Of a stretch of 64,000 nucleotides of DNA, positions 41,009 to 49,761 are shown piece after piece. The stretch is from Bacteroidaceae bacterium (lineage in GTDB: Bacteria; Bacteroidota; Bacteroidia; Bacteroidales; Bacteroidaceae): the NCBI GenBank assembly GCA_017469925.1, contig JAFUFK010000016.1, forward strand, positions 372,001 through 436,000. Direction: 5' to 3'. The number at the start of each line of letters is the position of its first letter. The first letter of the stretch is position 1. A program made the position numbers and the translations under genes. The notes under the pieces were generated by a model. It did not search any database. It had not been told where the DNA came from and worked only from the letters and a program-made list of their open reading frames with translations.

Positions 41009-44000
41009 ATGAAGCTCGACGAACTACTCAAACTCTACCGAAAGCACCCCGGCGCAAAGGCGCTGGGGCGCATGTTGTGTGACGGGAAGAAGTTGCGCAT
41101 GAGCGTAGCGGGAGCCCAGGCCTCGAGCCTGCCGATGCTCTTTGCCTCGCTTTCGGAGGTGATGCCCGAAGCCCTCGGGCGTCCCATACTCTTCGTCCTC
41201 GACGACCAGGAGGAGGCAGGATACTTCTATCACGACCTGGTGCAGATACTTGGTGAGAGCCGGGCGCTATATTTCCCCAGTTCGTATCGTCGGGCCGTAA
41301 AGTATGGTCAGCGCGATGCCGCCAACGAAATACTGCGCACCGAGGTGCTCACCTCTCACCTCTCACCTCTCACCCCTCATCGTCACCTATCCCGATGCGC
41401 TGGCCGAGCAAGTCGTCTCGAAGGAGCAACTCGCGGAGCGTACGATGCGCCTCCTGCGCGGACAAAAGATTGACATATCGGAAGTGGAATCGACGCTCGT
41501 GGACTTCGGCTTCCACCGGGTCGATTACGTCTATGAACCCGGGCAGTTTGCCGTGCGCGGAAGCATCGTTGATGTCTATAGCTTCGCGAACGAGAATCCC
41601 TATCGCATCGACTTCTTCGACGACGAGATAGACTCCATCCGCACCTTCGAGGTGCAGACCCAGCTCTCGCTCGAGCGGCAACAGGAGATTAGCATCGTGC
41701 CCGAACTGGCTCCGCAGGCCGACCGCGAGAGCATGCTGGCCTTCCTGCCCGACGACACCATCGTGGCCCTGAAGAGCATTACCTACCTGTGCGAAACGGT
41801 GGCGGCGATTTACGAGACGGGTTTCTCGCAACAGGCCCAGGCGGAGCAGGAGCAGATGGGCGAACCTCGGGAGGAGAAGGAGCGTACGCTGGTGGACGGA
41901 GAGTCGTTCCGGCGTCAGTTGCTCCGGCTGCGCACGCTCGAGTTTGGCCACCAGACGACGCTGAAGCCCGACGGGGAGGTGCGCTTCGACGTGACGGCGC
42001 AGCCCATCTTCCATAAGAACTTCGACCTCCTGAGCGAGACGTTTCTCGACTATCTCTCGCGCGGGTATTCCTTATATATATTGGCCGACTCGGCGAAGCA
42101 GAACGAACGCTTGAAGGCTATCTTTGAAGAGAGAAACGGAGCGGCGGAGAACGGAGAGACGATGGTTTCTCCACTTCGGTTTACTCCCGTCGAAAGGACC
42201 CTGCATGCCGGTTTCGCCGACAACGAACTGCGGGTGTGCCTGTTCACCGACCACCAGATATTCGACCGCTTCCATAAGTACAACCTCCGCTCGGACAAGG
42301 CACGGCGGGGCAAGGTGGCCCTTACCCTGAAGGAGTTGCAGCAGTTCGAGGTGGGCGACTATGTGGTGCACATCGACCACGGTGTGGGGCGCTTCGGCGG
42401 ACTTATCCGTATTCCCGAGAACGGCCAGATGGTGGAGAAGATAAAGATAATTTACCAGAACGACGACGTCATATACGTCTCTATCCACGCCCTGCACAAG
42501 GTCTCGAAGTACAAGGGCAAGGAAGGCGAGGCACCGCGCCTGAACCGCCTGGGCGGAGGAGCCTGGGAGCGCCTGAAGGAGCGTACGAAGCAGAAGATAA
42601 AGGATATTGCGCGCGACCTCATCCGGCTCTATGCCAAGCGGCAGAAGGAGCGGGGGTTCCAGTTCTCGCCCGATTCGTTCCTGCAACACGAACTGGAGGC
42701 CTCGTTCCTCTATGAGGACACGCCCGACCAGATGCGCGCTACTCAGCAGGTGAAGCAAGACATGGAACGTCCGAAGCCTATGGACCGCCTTGTCTGTGGC
42801 GACGTGGGATTCGGCAAGACGGAGGTGGCCATCCGAGCTGCCTTCAAGGCTTGTTGCGACGGGAAGCAGGTGGCCCTGATGGTGCCCACGACCGTCTTGG
42901 CTTATCAGCACTACCGCACCTTCACGGAGCGCCTCCGGGACTTCCCCGTGCGCATCGAATACCTAAGCCGTGCGCGTTCGGCCAAGAAAACGAGCGAGAT
43001 ACTGCGCGACCTGAAGTCGGGTCAGGTGAACATCATCATCGGAACCCATAAACTCATCGGTAAGACCGTTGAGTTCCAAGACCTCGGCCTGCTCATCATC
43101 GACGAGGAACAGAAGTTTGGTGTGGCCACGAAGGAGCGGCTGCGCCAGATGAAGACCAACGTCGATACACTGACGCTGACGGCTACGCCCATTCCGCGCA
43201 CCTTGCAGTTCAGCCTCATGGGTGCCCGCGACTTGAGCGTAATCCAGACGCCACCCCCCAATCGCTATCCGATACAGACGGAGTTGCACACCTTCTCGCC
43301 CCAGGTCATTGCCGATGCCATCAACTTCGAGATGAGTCGCAACGGACAGGTGTTCTTCGTCAACAACCGCATCAGCCGACTTACCGAACTCGAGGAACTC
43401 GTGCGGCAAGCCGTGCCCGACGCCCGCATTGCCGTGGGGCACGGGCAGATGCCCACGGAGGAACTCGAACGCATCATCCTGGACTTTGCCAATTACGACT
43501 ACGACGTGCTCATCTCGACGACCATCATCGAGTCGGGCATCGATATCCCGAACGCCAACACCATCATCATCAACGGGGCGCAGAACTTCGGACTCTCGGA
43601 CCTCCACCAGATGCGCGGACGTGTGGGCAGAAGCAACAAGAAGGCCTTCTGCTATCTGCTGGCGCCACCGCTTTCGGTACTCACTCCCGAGGCTCGGCGC
43701 CGACTGCAAGCGCTGGAGAACTTCTCAGACCTCGGTTCGGGCATACACATCGCCATGCAGGACCTCGACATCCGCGGGGCGGGCAATCTCTTGGGCGCCG
43801 AGCAGAGTGGTTTCATTGCCGACCTCGGCTACGAAGCCTACCAGAAGATATTGGCCGAGGCCGTGGCCGAACTGAAGAACAACGAGTTCAGCGACCTCTA
43901 TGCCGACGAAATTGCCCAGGGCGAGGACGTCGATGGGTCGTCGTTCGTCAGCGAGTGCCAGCTGGATAGCGACATCCGCATGAACTTCCCCGATTGGTAC

Positions 44001-44405
44001 GTACCGGGTTCGAGCGAGCGCATGCTCCTCTATCGTGAACTCGACGGACTCGACAGCGACGAGCAGGTGGAGCAGTTCCGCCAACGCATGCAGGACCGCT
44101 TCGGACCTATTCCCGAAGAGGGCGAGGAACTCATCAGGGTGGTTACCCTGCGGCGGTTGGGTCGGCAGTTTGGCACGGAGCGCATTGTGCTCAAGAACGG
44201 ACGCATGCGTCTCTTCTTCGTCCAGAACCCCCAAAGCGCATTCTATCAGAGCCGGGCGTTCGGTCAACTCATCAACTATGCCACCGTCAGCGTGGCCCGT
44301 TGTCGTCTGGCCGAGAAGGACGGACACCGCACGATGCTTATAGGCGAAGTGCCCTCCGTCAAGGCTGCCGTCGAATTGCTGCAAAGAATTCTTCGTAATT
44401 CATAA
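41009..44405 (+). pseudogene. mfd: transcription-repair coupling factor Mfd, interrupted by a 7-bp-repeat frameshift
   Basis: Mfd displaces stalled RNA polymerase and recruits UvrA. The N-terminal part (frame from 41009, to ANEILRTEVLTSHLSPLTP) ends out of frame at 41473. The rest (frame to 44405) begins in the tract and holds the UvrB-like domain, the CarD-like RNA-polymerase-binding segment (VGDYVVHIDHGVGRFGGL), the RecG-like helicase with Walker A GDVGFGKTE and the DEEQKFGV box, SIESGIDIPNANT-type motif VI and the C-terminal TRCF domain. The frames meet at four CTCACCT units (41348-41375). Deleting one unit gives a single 1,130-codon frame reading EVLTSHLSPLIVTYPDALAE across the tract, a normal length for Mfd. 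As sequenced, only a start inside the second frame (41304) would give a protein, lacking the N-terminal ~115 residues. The gene may be phase-variable rather than dead. Confidence 0.88.
41348..41375. repeat. heptamer tract, 4 units, at the mfd frameshift
   Basis: CTCACCT occurs three times, then CTCACCC, in tandem (41348-41375). Bases before the tract are in the N-terminal mfd frame; bases after it are in a frame shifted by one. Losing one unit (7 bases) rejoins them; 3,397 minus 7 is divisible by three. Confidence 0.92.
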
Positions 44406-44427
44406 TCCGTAATTCGTAATTATTTCG

Positions 44428-44435
44428 TATCTTTG
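44428..44435 (+). promoter_or_regulatory. -7 element before the sigma-54-type regulator
   Basis: TATCTTTG matches TAnnTTTG and lies 26 bases before the ATG at 44462. It is preceded by an ATAATTCA-family repeat. Confidence 0.55.
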
Positions 44436-44461
44436 CACGCGAATTTTAACTTGCCCGTGTT

Positions 44462-45682
44462 ATGGCTTACGATTTGACACAAATAAAGAACCGCTACGGT
44501 ATCATTGGTCGCGACCGTAATCTCGATGCCGTACTCGACACCGCCTTGCAGGTAGCGAAGACCAACCTGGCCGTCTTCATCCAGGGCGAGAGCGGTGTGG
44601 GCAAGGAAGTCATACCGCGCATTATCCACGACAATTCGTTGCGTAAGACAAAGCGCTACATAGCCATCAACTGCGGCTCCATCCCCGAGGGCACCATCGA
44701 CAGCGAACTGTTTGGCCACGTCAAAGGTTCCTTCACGGGTGCTGTCGGTGACCACGAAGGCTACTTCGGGGCAGCCAATGGCGGCACGCTCTTCCTCGAC
44801 GAAGTGGGCGAACTGCCACTCTCCACTCAGGTGCGACTCTTGCGCGTCCTGGAGACGGGCGAGTACATCCCTGTAGGCAGCAATGAGCCCAGGAAGACCG
44901 ACGTGCGCATCGTTGCGGCTACGAACGTACAGATAGAGAAGGCCATACGCGAAGGACGTTTCCGCGAGGACCTCTACTATCGGCTTTGCACCATTAGCGT
45001 CAAGATGCCTCCTCTTCGCGAGCGTGGCGAGGATGCCGTGATGCTCTTCATGAAGTTTGCGATGGACACCGCTGCCCAGTACGGCATACCGCAGCCCTTG
45101 CGCCTGACACCTGAGGCTCAGCAGGTAGTGATGAGCTATAAGTGGCCTGGCAACATACGCCAGCTGCGGAATGTCGTTGAGCAGATGAACATACTCTGTA
45201 GCGACCGCACCGTCACGCCCGAGGTGCTCGAACGCTACGAGGTACGGCCATCTGTGGAGACCACCGACCTTACGCTCCACCAGCCAAGCCTCACGGCGAA
45301 GCAGGGCGAATCGGTGGATCAGACGCTGAAGATGATGCAACTGATGATTCAGTCGCTGAAGATGGACGTCGAAATGCTGAAGCAACGTGTAGAGACCCAC
45401 CCTCAGAGCCAGCACGCCATCATCCACCAACTTCCTGCTCCGGCATATCCCGAGGCTTCGGAATATCCAGAGCCCTCGGAATACTCCGAGTATGCCGACT
45501 ACTCCGACAAGTCCGACAACTCGGACGATGACGAAGACCTGAACCTGGAGAAGATGGAGCGTCGCCTGATAGAGAAGGCACTGCGCCGCAGCCGCAACCG
45601 CCGCAAGGTGGCCGCTGACGACCTGGGCATCTCGGAGCGCACACTCTACCGCAAGATTAAAGACTATGGGATTGAAGAGTAA
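44462..45682 (+). CDS. sigma-54-interaction-type AAA+ transcriptional activator with Fis HTH
   Basis: A 406-residue regulator. It starts directly with the AAA+ domain: Walker A GESGVGKE (residues 42-49), ELFGHVKGSFTGA (the sigma-54 contact loop, GSFTGA at 89-94 in place of GAFTGA), Walker B GGTLFLDEVGEL, and REDLYYRL. There is no receiver or sensor domain. A linker with a tandem acidic repeat (YPEASEYPEPSEYSEYADYS) precedes the C-terminal Fis-type HTH (KVAADDLGISERTLYRKI). It opens the run lptE - TPR-like - secG and overlaps lptE by 17 bases. Target promoters are unknown. Confidence 0.88.
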   Translation: MAYDLTQIKNRYGIIGRDRNLDAVLDTALQVAKTNLAVFIQGESGVGKEVIPRIIHDNSLRKTKRYIAINCGSIPEGTIDSELFGHVKGSFTGAVGDHEGYFGAANGGTLFLDEVGELPLSTQVRLLRVLETGEYIPVGSNEPRKTDVRIVAATNVQIEKAIREGRFREDLYYRLCTISVKMPPLRERGEDAVMLFMKFAMDTAAQYGIPQPLRLTPEAQQVVMSYKWPGNIRQLRNVVEQMNILCSDRTVTPEVLERYEVRPSVETTDLTLHQPSLTAKQGESVDQTLKMMQLMIQSLKMDVEMLKQRVETHPQSQHAIIHQLPAPAYPEASEYPEPSEYSEYADYSDKSDNSDDDEDLNLEKMERRLIEKALRRSRNRRKVAADDLGISERTLYRKIKDYGIEE

Positions 45683-46175
45683 GTTCCTGCTGATTTTGGC
45701 GACTCTTATGCTCGTCTCCTGCACCATTAGCTACAAGTTCAATGGTGCCAGCATCGACTATACCAAGACCAAGACCATACAGATAGACAACTTCCCCATC
45801 CGTTCGGCCTACGTATGGGCTCCCATGCAGGCCATCTTCCAAAACAAGATTACCGACCTCTACGCCTCGCAGACCAAACTGAAACAGGTGAAGAAGAATG
45901 GCGACTTGCAACTGGCGGGCGAGATTACGGGCTTCGACCAATACAACAAGGCCATCTCTTCCGAAGGCTATTCTTCGCAGGTGCAACTGAAGATGACCGT
46001 CAACGTGCGCTTCACCAACAACGCGAAGCACTCTGAAGACTTCGAACGCCAGTTCTCGGCCACCACCGAGTACGATGCCAGCCAACAGCTCATCAACGTC
46101 CAGGAGGAACTCGTCACACAGATGGTGAAGGACATCGCCGAACAGATATTCAACGCCACCGTGGCAAACTGGTAA
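45666..46175 (+). CDS. lptE: LptE-like LPS-assembly lipoprotein
   Basis: A 169-residue lipoprotein with signal KSKFLLILATLMLVSC (lipobox LVSC). The mature part IGYKFNGASI-like (ISYKFNGASIDYTKTKTIQIDNFPIRS) is typical of Bacteroidetes LptE, the plug of the outer-membrane LPS translocon LptD. The C-terminal part (ATTEYDASQQLINVQEELVTQMVKDIAEQIFNATVANW) matches the family. It overlaps the upstream regulator gene and precedes the TPR-like gene by 12 bases, so it is in one operon with them. Confidence 0.82.
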   Translation: MGLKSKFLLILATLMLVSCTISYKFNGASIDYTKTKTIQIDNFPIRSAYVWAPMQAIFQNKITDLYASQTKLKQVKKNGDLQLAGEITGFDQYNKAISSEGYSSQVQLKMTVNVRFTNNAKHSEDFERQFSATTEYDASQQLINVQEELVTQMVKDIAEQIFNATVANW

Positions 46176-46187
46176 ACGACACACCGC

Positions 46188-46919
46188 ATGAAACGAATCA
46201 CCGAATACATAGGCACACCAAAGGGTGGGGGACTGCCCGCACAGAAACAGCTCCGCCAGCTCGTCGAGCGCTATCCCTACTATCAGGCAGCCCGGCTGCT
46301 CCTCCTGCGTTCGCTCTACGAGGCCCACGACCCCGTCTTTGGTCAGGAGTTGCGCCGTGCCGCCCTCTACGTGCCTTCGCGAGAAGTGCTCTATGCCCTC
46401 ATCGAGGCCGACCGCCTACGGCCGCAGCCCGAGTCGAAGGTCCATAAGGCCAAGGCCGACGACCTCGACGACACGGCTGACCGCACCTACTCGCTCATCG
46501 ACTCTTTCCTCAACACCAGTGCTGCCGATACCCCCAAGCGCAAGGTGAAGCCTACGGCCGATGCGGCCACCGACTACATGTCGTACATGTTGCAAGTGGA
46601 GGCCGACACTGACCAGGAGGTCTCGGCACCCGCTACCTACGGACAGCAGATTCTCGACAACTTCCTCGAGCAAGGACGCATCACCATACAAGAGCATCCC
46701 GACGAGGAACTCCAGAAACCCCAAATCGACACCTCCGAAACGGCCACTAACGAGATTTTCACCGAAACTTTGGCCCGAATTTACATAAAACAAGGCAAAT
46801 ATGACAAGGCACTTGAAATAATTCAGCGACTTTCCTTGAAATATCCAAAAAAAAATCGTTACTTTGCAGACCAAATACGCTATTTAGAGAAAATTATCGC
46901 AAATAATAACAATAAATAA
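46188..46919 (+). CDS. tetratricopeptide-repeat-like protein
   Basis: A 243-residue protein without signal peptide. The N-terminal half shows LPAQKQLRQLVERYPYYQAARLLLLRSLYE; the C-terminal half ends with TETLARIYIKQGKYDKALEIIQRLSLKYPKKNRYFADQIRYLEKII, a clear TPR unit. The middle is acidic and low in structure. Proteins of this kind lie between lptE and secG in many Bacteroidales; a role in envelope assembly is only inferred from position. It starts 12 bases after lptE and ends 12 bases before secG. Confidence 0.72.
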   Translation: MKRITEYIGTPKGGGLPAQKQLRQLVERYPYYQAARLLLLRSLYEAHDPVFGQELRRAALYVPSREVLYALIEADRLRPQPESKVHKAKADDLDDTADRTYSLIDSFLNTSAADTPKRKVKPTADAATDYMSYMLQVEADTDQEVSAPATYGQQILDNFLEQGRITIQEHPDEELQKPQIDTSETATNEIFTETLARIYIKQGKYDKALEIIQRLSLKYPKKNRYFADQIRYLEKIIANNNNK

Positions 46920-46931
46920 CTCATAAAAGAC

Positions 46932-47285
46932 ATGTACAATTTAATCGTAATTCTGATAGTAGCCGCATCCGTGCTGATGTGTCTCATCGTGTTGATTCAG
47001 GAGTCGAAGGGCGGTGGCCTTGCAAGTGGCTTTGCCGACAACAACTCCATGCTCGGCGTTCGCAAGACGACCGACGTCATTGAGAAGACCACCTGGGGCC
47101 TTGCCGCCGCTATGGTCATCCTCAGCGTCCTGAGTGTTGCCTTCCTCGGCAGTCCCAAGACCGCCACGGGCACCATCATGGAGCAGGCCACCGAGCAGCA
47201 GGCCACCAATCCCAACAACCTGCCTGCCATCCCTCAGGGCGAAGCCGCACCTTCCGCTGAGGCTCCTGCCGCTCCTGCCGAATAA
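46932..47285 (+). CDS. secG: SecG, protein-export translocase subunit
   Basis: A 117-residue membrane protein. Two transmembrane helices (IVILIVAASVLMCLIVLIQ and WGLAAAMVILSVLSVAFLG) flank the cytoplasmic ESKGGGLASGFADNNSMLGVRKTTDVIEKTTW loop, the SecG signature. The Ala/Pro/Glu-rich tail is usual in this phylum. SecG assists SecYE in protein export. It ends the operon and is followed by a strong terminator. Confidence 0.93.
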   Translation: MYNLIVILIVAASVLMCLIVLIQESKGGGLASGFADNNSMLGVRKTTDVIEKTTWGLAAAMVILSVLSVAFLGSPKTATGTIMEQATEQQATNPNNLPAIPQGEAAPSAEAPAAPAE

Positions 47286-47315
47286 GTGTCAGGCACTGAG
47301 AAGACAGAACGAAAT

Positions 47316-47346
47316 AAGCCGCTTCCCGTAAGGAAAGCGGCTTTTC
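47316..47346 (+). terminator. terminator of secG
   Basis: AAGCCGCTT (47316-47324) pairs with AAGCGGCTT (47335-47343) and is followed by TTCTC. It lies 30 bases after the secG stop. Confidence 0.8.
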
Positions 47347-47361
47347 TCGTTCTATGGGGTG

Positions 47362-47403
47362 GGTGCCTAGTCGGACTCGAACCGACGACATTCAGAACCA
47401 CAA
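47362..47403 (-). other. 3'-half copy of a tRNA-His gene, probable attachment site (attR)
   Basis: Read on the minus strand, the bases give an anticodon loop TTGTGGT (anticodon GTG, His), 3' anticodon stem TCTGA, variable ATGTC, T-arm GTCGG-TTCGAGT-CCGAC, acceptor strand TAGGCAC and discriminator C, which is the His identity base. The 5' half is absent: the bases beyond the loop (GCCGC) cannot pair with TCTGA. The open end faces the phage-like DNA to the right and the 3' end faces secG. This is the arrangement of the short copy of a tRNA-integrated element; the whole tRNA gene would lie past the far end. Confidence 0.8.
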
Positions 47404-47452
47404 GCGGCTTAAAGAAAGCAAAGATGCAGAGGATAAACACTACGATGAAGAT

Positions 47453-47548
47453 ATGTTGCAATGGCATTTGCGGCTTTATTACGTCTTTCGATGGATGGCA
47501 AAGTGTCTTGATTGCAACTTTCCATTTCCCTATGCGGAGCTTTTATAA
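47453..47548 (+). CDS. short open frame next to the attachment site
   Basis: A 31-residue frame from ATG 47453 (MLQWHLRLYYVFRWMAKCL) to TAA 47548; the frame is open back to the attachment core. A perfect terminator starts 11 bases after the stop, which suggests a real transcript ending here. In the excised circular element the frame could extend across the joined site. I do not recognise the product. Confidence 0.3.
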   Translation: MLQWHLRLYYVFRWMAKCLDCNFPFPYAELL

Positions 47549-47558
47549 ATAATCTCCT

Positions 47559-47581
47559 GCGCGCGTGTGCGCGCTTTTTTT
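47559..47581 (+). terminator. strong terminator
   Basis: GCGCGC (47559-47564), loop GTGT, GCGCGC (47569-47574), then seven T's. It closes the left-end segment of the element. Confidence 0.85.
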
Positions 47582-47610
47582 GTTTTTTATTTTTATTTTA
47601 TTAAAAGTGC

Positions 47611-47713
47611 TATAACAGTATGTTATATATTTATATATAACTACGTTATAACACTTATTTTATTTATTTTATTGTTATAACAATGTTATAAGGTGGTTAT
47701 AACAATGTTATAA
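47611..47713. promoter_or_regulatory. cluster of four TATAAC/GTTATA dyads
   Basis: TATAACAgtaTGTTATA (47611-47627), TATAACtacGTTATA (47636-47650), and TTATAACAaTGTTATAA twice (47675-47691 and 47697-47713, 22 bp apart). The arms are the same word each time. The surrounding 47582-47838 is AT-rich with no gene. It looks like a repressor or replication-protein binding array of the element. Confidence 0.6.
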
Positions 47714-47734
47714 GGTGGTTATGCTTTGATAAAA

Positions 47735-47764
47735 AAAAGAGCGACCTTCCCAGGCAGCTCTTTT
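47735..47764. terminator. bidirectional terminator in the element
   Basis: AAAAGAGC (47735-47742) pairs with GCTCTTTT (47757-47764). It lies downstream of the minus-strand gene at 47839 and between it and the dyad cluster. Confidence 0.65.
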
Positions 47765-47838
47765 CCATGTCAAACCATAAAAAAACAAAAATATGAAACC
47801 AAAATGTAGATTATCTATAGTAGATGTTTTTAGACGTA

Positions 47839-48114
47839 TTATTTTTCGTTTTCCTGTGACAACTCGCCAAGTCGTTGTTCTATTGTCTTCACCTTCTCAG
47901 GCGACAGGGATATGTCGATACTCTGAGGCTTGGCAATGTTAAACTCTGCCAATTTGATGAAGACGTGAACTCGGTCTTTTGGTTCAAGCAGCGCGATATC
48001 TTTCAATACCGTATCTATCATTCCGCTCGCAATCTCGTTAATCAGCGAACGGGTGATGGCAGTAACCTTGTTAACGGTCCCCTTCTTACGTCCTCCTGTT
48101 TTCTTTCCTTTCAT
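47839..48114 (-). CDS. small phage protein, terminase-small-subunit-like
   Basis: A 91-residue basic protein starting MKGKKTGGRKKGTVNKVTAIT with a later LEPKDRVHVFIKLAEF. The GGRKKGTxNK start and LxPKDRL segment are common in small proteins next to terminase genes of Bacteroidales phages, so a packaging (TerS-like) role is possible. It is on the minus strand, opposite to the next three genes, with an 80-base divergent gap. No large terminase is in the window. Confidence 0.45.
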   Translation of the reverse strand: MKGKKTGGRKKGTVNKVTAITRSLINEIASGMIDTVLKDIALLEPKDRVHVFIKLAEFNIAKPQSIDISLSPEKVKTIEQRLGELSQENEK

Positions 48115-48196
48115 ACGATAGTTAAAAGATAAAAGTTTACTGCAAATATAGTTGGTTATCTTTGGCCAAAAGTTTTATCTTTTAATAGTTATTGAT

Positions 48197-48700
48197 ATGG
48201 GTTTAATAGGAGGTGCAGTAGGAGGTGGCATAAAAGCCTTGGGTACCGTTTTTGGGAAAATCGCACAACGCAAAGCGATGAAAAACATCAAGAAGAGTAT
48301 TCAGCAGGAACAGGCTGAAAACCAAGCTTGGTATGATAAAAACTACAATGAGGATGCGACACAGCGAGCAGATGCGCAAGCCATTCTTACAAAGACTGCT
48401 GATATGATTCGGCAGCGCAACCAACAGGCAGCTGGAAGTGCTGCCGTGATGGGCGGCACAGAAGAAAGTGTCGCAGCCACAAAGGCGGCTAATGCAGCAG
48501 CCATGAGCGATGCGGCAAGTCAGATTGCTATTGCCGGGCAGGAGCGAAAAGACTCTATCGATTCCACGTATAGGGCACGTAAGCAAGATATTAATGCCCA
48601 ATTGCGTGACTTGGAACAAAAGAAAGCAGACAATATCTCGTCGGCAATTCAAGGCGTAGCCGATGCCGCAGGAAATATAGCAAGTAGTATGCCATGGTAA
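48197..48700 (+). CDS. phage structural protein candidate (internal virion/ejection-like)
   Basis: A 167-residue protein. A glycine-rich hydrophobic N-terminus (MGLIGGAVGGGIKALGTVFGK) is followed by alanine/glutamine-rich helices (QRNQQAAGSAAVMGGTEES, AANAAAMSDAASQIAIAGQER). This layout resembles gp14-type internal virion proteins of podoviruses, which are ejected with the DNA; the match is by character, not by a clear motif. The start at 48197 places the hydrophobic helix first. Its stop overlaps the next start (ATGGTAA). Confidence 0.45.
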   Translation: MGLIGGAVGGGIKALGTVFGKIAQRKAMKNIKKSIQQEQAENQAWYDKNYNEDATQRADAQAILTKTADMIRQRNQQAAGSAAVMGGTEESVAATKAANAAAMSDAASQIAIAGQERKDSIDSTYRARKQDINAQLRDLEQKKADNISSAIQGVADAAGNIASSMPW

Positions 48701-49752
48701 AAGAAGAAATAGACCTTATTACTGGAAAGGATGGGGTGATGACAGGTGACAATAACGGCAATAAGGAAGTGGCCACATCGCCGAACGTGTCACCAAGTGG
48801 CAGGCAATTGCCGATAATTCACAACGATATGGAAGAAGATATCGTTGATAAAATAGGGAACTCACTTGATGGCGGATATGGAGGCCTGAGACAAAAAGTA
48901 GAATCTGCACTCCGTCCAACAAGCAATCTTAATATTTCTTTGCCTCTGTCTCAAAAAGTAGATGCTATCACACAGAAGGAAATAGAACCTACGATACAAG
49001 AAGAAAAGCCTTCCAATGATAATCGACGGGTTTACAATGGCTACGATGATATTATTGCAGAAAACGAGGAAACGCCAGAGCAAAAGAAGAAGCGTGAGAA
49101 GCGTGAGCGTTTAGGTAAGATATTTGCCGCAGTCGGCGATGGCGTTGCTGCACTCTCAGACTTGTTTTTTGCCACAAAGGGAACACCATCTTCGTACAAT
49201 CCCGACACTTCTGTGTATAAAAAGGTGCAGACTCGTGAAGACTATCTTCGCAAGGAGAAGTTTGACAACGATATGAATCTGCTTAACTCGAAGATTAGGC
49301 TTAAAGAGTTGAACGAGCGCCTGAGACGCCAGGATGCTCAAGATAGGTATAATCAAAACCGTCTTGATTTCTACAACAAGCAGGAAGAACGCAGGCAAAG
49401 GGAACTCGACTATAAGCAGTTCAAAGCCGAAAACGATGCGGCTTTCAAGGACTCTACAATAGAGTTGAAGCGAGAATATAACCAGATTCAGCGTGACCTG
49501 GCTGATGGTCGTATTACTTTGATGCAAGCTAATGCTCGACTTGCTGATGCAAGAACCCGACATGAGAATGTAAAAGCCAACAAGGAGAATCAGGGAACTA
49601 CTACGACTTACGAGTACGAAACTGATGCGATGGGCAACAAGAAAGTCAAAAGCAAGACTGTGGCCCCAGCTAATAGTAAGGGTAGGAATAGTAATACTCC
49701 TCCAAGCAGAACGACAAATACTGGTAATACACCTCCGTCCAGAAGAAAATAG
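48694..49752 (+). CDS. phage protein of unknown function, coiled-coil
   Basis: A 352-residue protein. The first ~130 residues are polar and disordered. A short hydrophobic stretch follows (KIFAAVGDGVAALSDLFFAT), then a long charged coiled coil of about 120 residues (LNSKIRLKELNERLRRQDAQ...ELKREYNQIQRDLADGRIT), and a Thr/Pro/Arg tail. I do not recognise the family. It lies between the ejection-like protein and the giant gene and overlaps the former by seven bases, so it probably belongs to the same virion module. Confidence 0.55.
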   Translation: MVKEEIDLITGKDGVMTGDNNGNKEVATSPNVSPSGRQLPIIHNDMEEDIVDKIGNSLDGGYGGLRQKVESALRPTSNLNISLPLSQKVDAITQKEIEPTIQEEKPSNDNRRVYNGYDDIIAENEETPEQKKKREKRERLGKIFAAVGDGVAALSDLFFATKGTPSSYNPDTSVYKKVQTREDYLRKEKFDNDMNLLNSKIRLKELNERLRRQDAQDRYNQNRLDFYNKQEERRQRELDYKQFKAENDAAFKDSTIELKREYNQIQRDLADGRITLMQANARLADARTRHENVKANKENQGTTTTYEYETDAMGNKKVKSKTVAPANSKGRNSNTPPSRTTNTGNTPPSRRK

Positions 49753-49761
49753 TAACTTGCC

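Noticed and set aside
47286..47552. Open frames reading through the tRNA-His fragment
   Set aside because: The segment in the core translates the tRNA sequence (SRTRTDD), a well-known annotation artefact. Only the part after the core is kept, with low confidence.
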